Source: Phialemonium atrogriseum
Taxonomy: Eukaryota > Ascomycota > Sordariomycetes > Cephalothecales > Cephalothecaceae
Direction of reading: 5' to 3'
Assembly (NCBI RefSeq): GCF_030411735.1
Contig: NW_026848191.1
Coordinates: 31,432-95,431, forward strand
DNA length: 64,000 bases
The notes beneath the pieces are model-generated. The model was not told where the DNA came from. It saw nothing but the letters and a program-made list of their open reading frames with translations, and ran no database searches. The translations under genes were made by a program, and so were the position numbers. Every line of letters begins with the position of its first letter. Within the stretch, counting starts at the first letter, position 1. Shown here piece after piece: positions 55,006 to 64,000 of the stretch.

Positions 55006-55093
55006 GCTCATGACCAGATTGTTTGTTCACATTGTTTGCTCATGACCAGATTGTTTGTTTACATTGTTTGCTCATGACCAGATTTCTTGCTCA
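55006..55093. repeat. 32-bp tandem repeat containing TTTGCTCATGA
   Basis: About two and a half units of CTCATGACCAGATTGTTTG followed by TTCACATTGTTTG. It contains the same TTTGCTCATG core as the other minisatellite loci. Confidence 0.8.
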
Positions 55094-57913
55094 GATACTA
55101 CCCAGATGACCCCGACAAACAACTCGACTTACAGTCTCCCATTCTCATGCAGTCAGATGACATCATGTGTAACAGTGTGAATAGCTGGGTATCCTAGTCC
55201 TTAAGCATAGCGAGCTAAGAGACGACGACACCTTTGCGGTAATTATACGGATGTATTGACTATCTACCTGCAGGGCGTCGTTGAACGAGTGACAGGGACA
55301 ATAAATTAAATCCAACGCAATATAGGAAGTAGCAACAAGAGGGTGACGGGAGCTAGAGAAGGTGTCAGTACTCCGAGTATAACTATCAACTCCAGAGGAT
55401 TTAGTCCGGTCAAACTATGACTTAGTGACCAATCCACCGTCTCGAATATCGACACCGAACGGCTGATGCGTCGGCCTTCTTCGAACCACGAATAGCTGGA
55501 TAAGGAGTACTTTTGAGCCCCTTTATCCTAGCTTCAACGTCATCATACGTCTAATCCTCAGAGCTCTCCGCGTGTTTTGGCAGCTTCAGTAGCGGCACCG
55601 AACAGCAATTCAATGCAGTCTGTATGGACACCCAAATGAGTGACTCGGTGCACGGGGTAGAGCAGGTCAGAAAGAATTTGTCCAAAACGCTGCACACATG
55701 GTTGGACCAGCTCGACCTGGTCGCCTGCTTCCATCCATTTGTAATTAGTCGGTAGTTCTGGGAGGTTTAAGAGCTTGGACTCGGACCCGGACCTAGGCGT
55801 CCCCGTGGAAGCCATCCGTGACCACGCGGACGTGCTCCGCTGCATAGCCGTAATAATCGGACGGACTTGCACGACGAGGATCTAATCGCATGTTATTCAC
55901 CTCAAATTTGTCCAGGATCCTCCCCATGGACTTAGTCATCGCCCCGGACCCAAACATTCTTGGTCTTTCAGGCGGTTTAGTGTGATGTTGAGGTTAAACG
56001 GCTTGCCCTGCGCCAGGAGCCTGGCCATCTGCCGGAGGTTGCCTCTGCTCTGTTAGCCACGTTTGTTGATCGCGTCGACAGTGTGGTTGGGCCTGAAGCG
56101 CTCGTCGAAACAAACGGATAGCCTCACAGATGAACAAGACGGTTATTCTCACGTGTTTCGGTATAGACAGTTCTCCACCGATACGGGAATATCAACCCGT
56201 TATCCATGAACTACTCGTGTCAGCCGTCCCTTACGCTACAACTTATTCGGGGCGGAATAACAGAGCACTGGAACCCTCGGTGATCCGCGTCTATGCGGCA
56301 TTCTCACCCATTTTTCGATACTCATACCTGCATTCCCACGGGCATCACGGTGCTGCTCACCCGCAATACCTAGAGGAAGCTGACGAATTCACAGACTGGA
56401 TCACCTTCATCAACGACAGAAAGGCCATCGCTAAAGTAATGCCTCAGAGCCCACGCACCATCTTTAAAACTGCTAGTTTTGAGAATGTTAGCCCATGTAA
56501 TACCGGCGATGTTAAAGTCAAAGATCGCCACACCGAACCTGCAAATTAATGACATTTTTGTTCCGGTCTTCAAGCTAGTCCGTGATATCCGGTTCTCAGT
56601 GCCCAGTTCACAGGATGGCAAGGCAGCAAAGTGGCAAACAAAAGAGTCCCCTTCAACTATCCCGTTGGGATGTAGAAGAGAATCCGCCATGCGATCGTCG
56701 GCCATCTTGTGGACCGTATAGCCGCATAGATCTCGCTGCTAGCGAGACTGCAAACCTTATCTGTGATGCGGGCGACCTGTTTCTCCGTATCGCAGATAGC
56801 ATCCGTCTTCGCACTCAGGGGAGATTGGCGCCGAGCAGGAGGGCATGGCCAAGCCCTCATCGACGCACACTACAGCATCCGCGGGGCGCCTTCCTTTTAA
56901 CAATTTAATTTTAACAATTTATGGAAACCATTCTCGTGGGTAGGACAGATGGAGAGCACACCGGAGCATTCCCAGGCGTGGGGACCTTGGGGTATCATCA
57001 TGGCACTGACGGTATTTTCTCTTGGACTATTTTGATCTCCAGGCACCTGCATTCGAATGTGATACCGCACCCGAGTGCTGAGGGAACACACCAGACTGCC
57101 TCGAGACTCAAACAGGGGAGCACAATGAGTCGTTAAACGCAGGGTAATGACAGTTTGTGTCGTTTCTGCGTATCCAGTTAGGCCAACCAGACCTACTTAT
57201 CCTCAACAAGGCAACTTGTAGGATCTCATGTCACAGTCTAATCAATTCGTATTCCATCTCTTCTCCAGCTCTTATGTCTCCTAATAGCAAAATTCTCTTA
57301 AACGTGCTGGAGGAGACCCATCCGTCGGTATTACAGGCGCAACTTCACACCGCAAACCTGGCGCTCGCCGGCAGTGCCAACCGTTCTAGCAAAGATATTG
57401 CCATCATCAGGGTCCATGTCGATGCCGCTCCCGCCGTCATTAATGCTGCGTAGGTTCTCGACTTCTCCAGTCATAACGACTTCTTAGTCCGCTCGCTGCG
57501 CTCGGCTGCGCAGGTTTAACAAGTCCGATAGCGTCTCCAGGGCGGCACGTCCTACAGCCTGGGTGAGTACCGGCCCCTTGGCAACCGGGTGGGCAAGCGC
57601 TTGCTCATAGTCATCGGCGCAATCGTCTTCGCGGTGATCTCCATTACCACCTCGCGGCAGGACTCACAATTCCAGGGCTGCTCTGAGCAGTGCAGATGCT
57701 GAGGCTTGAGGTTAGAAAGCGATAGGTCTGGCGACACTGGTGTCATAGTAGGTACTGGCGTTGTTAGTGATGCTGTGAGTTTGTTGGTGGTAGACTAGGG
57801 GGCTGCGAAAGTCAAGTCAAGGAGGGAAAGCAAGATAAGCTAGGAGAGCAGACGAGAGAGCCCTGTCCCCACAGGGATGATCATCCTAACTGACCCCCTA
57901 GCGACAACTCTAG

Positions 57914-57993
57914 TCATGAGCAACCCTAGCCATGAACAAATTTTGGTCATGAGCAACGATGGTCATGAGCAAGACTGTTCATGAGCAAGACTA
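57914..57993. repeat. Degenerate CATGAGCAA repeat
   Basis: Five loosely spaced units with CATGAGCAA or CATGAACAA in about 80 bp, for example GGTCATGAGCAACGAT and GTTCATGAGCAAGACT. Same core as the array at 46719. Confidence 0.75.
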
Positions 57994-58081
57994 GTTATGC
58001 TGGTTTGGAGTGAAGAGCAACTAACTTGCAGCTTGCCACGACGTTTAGCCTCTCGACGACGAGATCATTTAGAACATTAAA

Positions 58082-58264
58082 ATGGTACTTTGCGAAAGGA
58101 GGTCCAAACGGTGGTACCGTTGGAAAGAATTGGTCAAGGAGGAGCATGAGGGTTCCGTGCTGCCTCGCAGGATCAACGACCGGTTCTAGCTGGGGGGGCC
58201 AACGGACGTGCCTGGGTTCAAGCTCGGTGGGCTGGCTGATCCGCCTTTGCCATGGTCATGCTAG
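58082..58264 (+). pseudogene. Broken coding remnant, family not recognised
   Basis: A frame starting with ATG at 58082 reads RRSKRWYRWKELVKEEHEGS and later RRINDRF, is broken by TAG, then continues in frame with GGPTDVPGFKLGGLADPPLP before a second TAG. The composition looks like protein rather than noise, but I do not recognise the family. Confidence 0.25.
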
Positions 58265-59640
58265 TTTCAAGTGGGTGTTAGGATGACATCGCTAGAGGAG
58301 CACGGGGCTGTGGACACCTGTGGGCTGCACAATAACCGCTAATTCTTCTCCAACCTCGAAAACCCCCTGGTCTCACCGCGGCAACTGGCGCAAGATGATC
58401 CCCGACGGAACAGCGAAGCTGTTCCACAGGTTCGGCCTCCAAACTACTACCAGCCTTCCGTTCCCTCAACTCGGCGTCCAGGTGCTTGCGGACGACAAGG
58501 GGTGGACTCCTAAGTTTGAACCAGCCCAGATCGTCGCCCTTTTGGTTAGAGAGAACTGGCTTTGGATAAGGTGTAGTTGGTAGCAACCACGATGACCTCC
58601 TTGCAGAGGTATGGCACCACCACGGCCACGGCAAGGTTCCTCCACAGGTCCCCGGCCCGCGGTATCCCGCCGGCACGCGCCTTCCCCCGCCGCTGCAAGC
58701 TCGCCCCAGAACTCGCCGAACTGCGCCGTCGTCGCCGCCGTTGATAGTGTTCCAGGTCTGGGTCACGAACTTCTCCATCGGGCTGAACAGCGCGAGCACT
58801 TCAGCCTTCTTGTGCGCCGGCACGCCATTGTCGCAGGCTGCGTCCATCTCAGTCGCCTGCTCGCTGGCAGTGGCCGCCATCTGACCATTCCCGGCGGCGG
58901 CGAGATTGATTCAGAAGAGGAGCGCGAATTCCAGGACCAACGACCCTTCATAAAACGACCCTCGACTAGGAGAAGTACATAAGACTCACCCCGATTTGGG
59001 TATACTACGTAATCTGCGTCCTAGTTCTTGGATCTGGCGTGCCTCCCAGAATGTCGACGAGGTTATTGTAGAACAATATGATATCGTGGGAGGTGGTATT
59101 AACCCCTGAGCTTTTGGGGTCTGTCATTAGCAGGCTATTAAGAGACAGCGAGCAAGTGCTCGGACGTAGGTGCCTTATCCGAATTGCTCCTGACTTGATC
59201 ACTGCCTGTTAGGTCTTGCACGCCACGAAGTCCATAGACCACATAGCCCTCCCCCCCACCGAATATTTCCATTCCTTCGAGGTCGATGCCCCATTGCAGA
59301 CGAGCTGGTGTCAGACTGCAGGCGGGCCGAGACCCCTTCTAATCTCTCACAACGAGGTCCTGACGCTCCCTTTCGCTCAAGACGGTCATCTCCTCCTCGA
59401 GGCTCTTGCCGTCTTCCTCGTCGACACCATCAATGGGAGCGAGATTGCCCTCGTCTTCAGGCTCGGCGCCGGCCGGTTGAAGGCCGACCCAACCCGCGAG
59501 ATCCTGCGGAGCATGTGTCTCGGACAGTCTGTACCTTGACAGCAGGGGGACGAAGGTGAGGGTCGAGGGAGGACGTCAGACCTTCAGCTCCTCTATCTTC
59601 TGGAGAAGCCACTTCTCGGGCTCCAAAACAGCCTCGCCAA

Positions 59641-59745
59641 GCTCCAGCATTCTCGCCCAACAGCCAGTCACTGGCCATCATTACAAGCCAGACCGTCAGG
59701 CTCTATGATATGGTGACGGGGGCTTTGGATAGACACTCAAGGGTC
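59641..59745 (+). pseudogene. WD40-repeat fragment
   Basis: The frame reads APAFSPNSQSLAIITSQ then TVRLYDMVTGALDRHS. This is the FSPDxxxLAxxS...TVRLWDxxTGAL signature of a WD40 repeat, as in the long repeat arrays of fungal NACHT-WD40 (NLR-like) proteins. Only one unit is clear and the flanks are broken. Parent gene type is uncertain. Confidence 0.5.
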
Positions 59746-60549
59746 CCAAGCGGGCCAAGGCAAAGGGCAAGGGTGCAGGCCGGAAAACAACAAGGTAGCG
59801 CAGCTCTGCGAGGACCTAGCCTGCGAGCTGACCAGCCTGATGGGTAACGTGATGTACCTGCGCAACCCCACGTAAGCCAACTACGTGGACTTCCTCTGCT
59901 TGCTGACGCTGTGCTACAAAATCGAATACCCCTGCCTTCACGCAGACGCAGACAGCCCTGCAGTCTAGGCAAAACATCGTCTGCATGTCTACAGACCAGT
60001 TTAGAACCAGAGGCGCGACTCAGCCCTGCTCACAATCTTGACAATGCCTCCCTTAACCTCCCACGCCACTCCAATGGCATGGCTTGCACTTCCTGTCAAC
60101 ATCAAACAACCTCTAGAGGATGTCGTCAGATACAGCTCAGAGAAGGAGGAGGAGGCGTACTAGGGCCTCAGCTACGTTCCCTGCCAGACAGTAAGGCCCA
60201 ACTAGGCGCTAATAGTGTTAAGAGCCGCCAACAGGGCCGACAAATGTGACAGCTGCCATAAAGGCTGCAGGTGATTTACACGCCTGCTGCCTTCCTTAGA
60301 TGTAGTAGCCAGCCCACAGCTCCTTCAATCATATGCATAACCCTGTCTCGACGCCGCAGCCGCAATCAATCGTGTCTCCCAAGCAGAGCAGTAACATACC
60401 CACTCCTATGGGTGTGACCAGCTCCATGAGCGCGACAACTCCTAGAGAGGACACATGCGCAACCAAGCCTAATGCAGACACAAGTCTCGTCAACTAGGTT
60501 GTTTTGTCATTTCTGGCTTTTTTGCCTAAGCTTTTTAAACTAGGACTAG

Positions 60550-60840
60550 CCACCAGCGCCGCCTAGGTTGCCGTAAGCACCGCTTACGCCTCCATAACCA
60601 CCTCCTCTGTAACCGCCGCTGTGTCCAGAGCCAGGAGGCAGCCGGCCACCAAAGCTGCCGCCGCCGCCGCCGCCATAGCCAGAAGATCGCCAAAGCCGCC
60701 ACCACCAAAGTCACCGCCGCCACCGCCAGCGCTGCTTCCGCCATACTTGCGGAAATCGCTGTTTGTTCCGCAGCCACAGCCGCAGCCAGCCAGGCAGCCG
60801 CCCCAACCGCCACTAACACCTCAGCCAAGCAGCCCTCCTC
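60550..60840 (-). other. Gly/Ser-rich low-complexity remnant
   Basis: Minus-strand reading gives TNSDFRKYGGSSAGGGGGDF then GGGGFGD, a glycine-rich tail of the kind seen in fungal RNA-binding proteins and DEAD-box helicases. Stops interrupt it on both sides. The plus strand reads as Pro/Ala-rich. GCC/GGC trinucleotide runs dominate, so part may be simple repeat. Confidence 0.3.
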
Positions 60841-62912
60841 CTCCTTTAGGCACTCTGTTGGCAGCATGTACAGGTACATCTACGTCATGAATTGCCCAGA
60901 CGCCATATTAGCCAGCATCACCCACCGCGTAAGCAGCACCAGCCCATCCAGATCATCGCCATCTTTCTCATAGCACAGACCCGCCTCGTCCTCAGGGCTC
61001 AGAGTAGACTAGACAGATATTAGTTGCCAGTAGCCAAATCGTCATCATCTATAAAAGGATTATTATCTGTCTCCTACAGTGCTATCAATGATTCATCTTC
61101 CCTATTGTGGCATTCAGGGCAAGATTTCCCTACGTCAGGCTCAAGCACAGTAGGGACAGGGTTATAAGCCAAGGTAGCCAAGAACCAAGTCCCAGAGCTA
61201 ACATTCGGTGATAGGAAGGGCAAGGTCAGTATCCCTGGCCATGATCTCAAGATTTTGGCCAGCCAGGGGCATAAGGACCCCCGCGACAGTGCTAGGATTC
61301 TACAGCTTTAAGTTTCTAATGACGACAGCAAGCAATGGGACGACTAGAAAAGGAGAGCTTGAACCGTATCCTTCAAGTTGGCAGCCAAGATGTTCAGCCT
61401 CCATTGAGAAGCATATCGCAGAGGCCGACGGTAGGGACCTCGTCGCCAGCATGCAGAATAATTGTGACTCTCAACATGGGCGTTGTCCAGGTTGGCTTGC
61501 GCACAGAAGATGCAGCAAATCTGGTTATTCTCTAGATTGATTGCCCAGCGTCCAGGCTAAAGTTCGCGGCTCGGTTCTGCAGCGCAAAGCCGCACGCCCT
61601 ATAGATGATGCAGGTGCCAAAGCCATGCAAGGCATAATCTTCCTCAAGAAAAGCCACAGGCATTCATTAACGCTATGCCTAAGGTGGCTGATCTGAAATA
61701 ACAGGCAGCAGCCTAATGCTAACCAGGAGTGCAAGATAGATTACCCAGGGTAAGACAGCAAGCAGCCTCATTTTGGCCCAGTGCTAGGGTAGCAGCGCTT
61801 AAGCCAGCTCAGTTCGCCCCTTGTCACAATCCATAAGGTTCTCTCTTGCGATAGATAGCAAGAGGAGGCTACTCTAAAGGAGCTGCCCAGGCCTATCGGC
61901 AACTTCAAAGTCATTCAATTCGTAATTACTTCACGCCAGTCTCTAAACATGCCAAGAATTTGCAGCAGCCAGAAGAGCATTCAATGGTAGAGAGGAAAGC
62001 AAGAGGAACAAAGGCAAAACCACTCGTCGTCACTTCCTCTAAACCACCATAGAAGTCTCTTGAGAGCCTTGCAGGTCTTTTCCACAACCTGCCTAGAGGT
62101 AATAGCGTCCTCCTTGTCAGCTACTCTCCCTATTTCTGCTGTCAAGGGCATTAATAAGAAGGCCTTAAAGGCTACACCCCAGGAATACATCCAAGATTCT
62201 CTTACAAAGCATGTCCCAACCACTCTCCAAACCCAATGCAGACACATGCAGCCCCAACTAGCCCTAACGCACCAGTTGTACAAACCAGTCCCTTGGTTGG
62301 CAATTGCTCAGGCAGCCCAGACAGGGCCTAGGGGATGCACCGCTAGCGTGTACTGAAAATCGCGGTACACGACATCCGCCTCGGTGTATGTCTTAGTCTG
62401 CTTCACCTTAGGGAAGTATTGCAAGTGCAAGGGGTAATTAGTAGTCTCAAGACAAAAAAAACAATTCCTGCTTTGGTTTGACAGACAACCTTCAGGCTAT
62501 ACTAGCTATATCTTCTTGCAGCAGGCTGCTTGTCATACTCATACGTGAGATCCATCTTTGTTATCTTATGACTCTCAACCTGGTAAGATCAGTACAAAAC
62601 CAGTTCCACAGGCTCCAGAGACTGAGTTTGCTAAGCAACCTTCAGTAGGCGACAGGGACAGCCTCGGCAAGTTTAGAGACAGGACAGATTCGTTGGCAGC
62701 GCAGAATAATGCATTGCAAGTCGACGTCGCAGACAAGAACCTCTCTTCCTCAGTTTTGTCATCGTCGTCCATCTAGGACAGGCTAGTCCTCCTCGACATA
62801 GGCTCTCCATAATCCAGACCGACAGCTATCGTTGAGAACATAACAAGCAAACAACTCAAGGCTTACTCGCTCCCCTTGCGCATTGAGAAGATCACCTCAA
62901 GATCAACCCCGC

Positions 62913-63041
62913 CACAAGGCCATTGTCTAGGGACTCGTGAAGGCCCATTTCCTAAAGAAGTCCAAGGAGAAGACAGACAGCATGGGACAGCTCACGCTCG
63001 ACCAGATCCAGGGAAAGGGCAAAGGCTTGTTCATCCTGCTT
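62913..63041 (+). pseudogene. AAA-ATPase gene fragment cut before Walker A
   Basis: The frame reads HKAIV, an in-frame TAG at 62928-62930, then GLVKAHFLKKSKEKTDSMGQ and LTLDQIQGKGKGLFILL. This matches fungal AAA ATPases of the type K-x-x-I-x-x-LV-x-x-H ... D-x-I-x-GKGKGL-x-x-LLHGPPG-x-GKT. The sequence departs from the family exactly where the Walker A loop should start. It is a remnant. Confidence 0.5.
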
Positions 63042-64000
63042 TAACAACTATTAAGCTAGATTTAATCTATAAACTAAAAGACTGTCCCCCAGTAGATTAA
63101 GGAGCGTCATCTCTAAAGGACTGTCCCTAGATAACAGTTGGAGATATTCTACATTACCTAGTTGGTAACTAAAGTTAGAAAACACAACACAAAGCTGCCG
63201 ACGCCGAAGAAGACGTCGCTGTCCCAGAGGTGTCCAACGACTAATAGTTGCCCACAGTCCCTCAGCCAACAATAATTAGTCAAGGAAGCAAGGAATCGCA
63301 GAGATGACCATGATGGCGCCTTGCTCGACATTGATGGCAAGCTCAAGGCAGACACGCCATTCCCACACTCCTAGTATAATTTCTATTGCCACCAGAACAT
63401 CTTAGTCTTCTTCAGAGTCTTCAAGCGCTATAAGGTCATGTTAACTTTTACACACCAAGACACAAGCAGCCTAGAACACTTGTAAAGTTTCATGACTGTT
63501 TAAAGAATAAGCTACCTTGCCAAGCTAACGACAATGCCAAGGAAGAGTAAGACATTGAAGAAATTCGCAACAATGCTAAATTTAACAGCATAAAGCATAA
63601 TCTTGTCAAGTAGACTAATCCCAGCTCTTCAATCAGCAGTCCACCGCCTGCCCATGACAGGGTCACGACAGCACCAGAGTCTCAAGTTGTGGCTAGGACA
63701 AGAGGTTAGCAGCTCCGTCAGCTTGGGTATAGAAAGTGATGACGACGTCTCTGGTGGAGAGATAGGCTTGGATAATGTCCCGAGTGGCAGAGCTAGACGC
63801 AAGGGCTTGTTAATTCCCCCAGCGTTTGCCCTTGCAGCTCCCTAGTACAAGAACCACAAAAGTCCCTACATGCGTCCTTGGCTCCTCAGCTCTAGTCAAG
63901 ACAAGCTCAAAAGGTTAGGTTGTGACCAAAGAGGTAGGTTGTGGAAGCAAAGTATTCAACTAGTGAAAGTACTGCTATAAGCAGTAGAAAGGCAGGAAGT
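63042..64000. other. Terminal stretch without recognisable genes
   Basis: AT-rich with short open frames only. No family, repeat array or RNA gene is recognised. Confidence 0.4.

Larger units (their letters stand above)
51077..58081. other. Gene-free decayed stretch
   Basis: No intact gene is recognised in these 7 kb. It contains the TTACCCCT array, two minisatellite loci, a 30-bp-spaced duplicate of CGACAACGCTCTGGGG near 53208 and 53238, and a small tandem duplication of GCTGCTCTTGATAAA near 54731-54762. Coding-like patches at 55560-56110 (minus) remain unassigned. Confidence 0.4.

Noticed and set aside
55558..56110. Coding-like minus-strand patch (reads like LAQGKPFNLNITLN in one frame)
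   Set aside because: A faint resemblance to the PF04199 family N-terminal region could not be followed by any second motif.
60621..60879. Proline-rich secreted protein on the plus strand
   Set aside because: Driven by GCC repeats; no signal peptide and no flanking coding support.

Overview
The window comes from a filamentous ascomycete (Pezizomycotina, probably Sordariomycete-like). Genes are broken by short 50-110 bp GT-AG introns. The protein families are typical of moulds: Zn2Cys6 regulator, sugar-type MFS transporters, Clr5-ankyrin protein, fungal Baeyer-Villiger monooxygenases (BVMOs). The species cannot be named from sequence alone.

Left half (1-32.1 kb): a dense gene cluster that reads as catabolic, because there is no PKS, NRPS or terpene cyclase. 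In order: the 3' end of a cytochrome P450; three BVMOs; a 4CL-like acyl-CoA ligase; an MFS transporter; an SDR; a beta-lactamase-fold hydrolase; a PF04199 cyclase-family hydrolase; an aldehyde dehydrogenase; an SDR with a mitochondrial-type presequence; a zinc alcohol dehydrogenase; an AtuA/DUF1446 protein; a second PF04199 protein; a second MFS transporter; and a FarA/CTF1-type Zn2Cys6 regulator. A coherent reading (inference) is uptake of a cyclic or terpenoid alcohol or ketone, hydroxylation or oxidation to a ketone, ring-oxygen insertion to a lactone, hydrolysis to a hydroxy acid, oxidation to an acid, CoA activation, and AtuA-type processing toward beta-oxidation. Nine of the ten upstream intergenic regions I scanned carry CCTCGG/CCGAGG, the known core site of FarA/FarB regulators. 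The cluster therefore looks like a self-contained regulon with its own regulator at the right end.

Middle (32.1-45.3 kb): accessory sequence. It holds a 133-bp tandem duplication with transition-type differences, an intact seven-exon Clr5-ankyrin gene, 6.5 kb without a recognisable gene, and an intact three-exon gene with a Ulp1/C48-like cysteine-peptidase domain.

Right end (45.3-64 kb): a gene graveyard. Only broken fragments can be recognised (PITH domain, tyrosine phosphatase, WD40, AAA ATPase). A minisatellite family with a CATGAGCAA core occurs at four places in both orientations, and there are other short arrays and a pair of decayed dispersed repeats.

Gene models were spliced by hand. 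Each multi-exon model given here keeps frame across all junctions and sums to a multiple of three, but no database search or transcript supports them.
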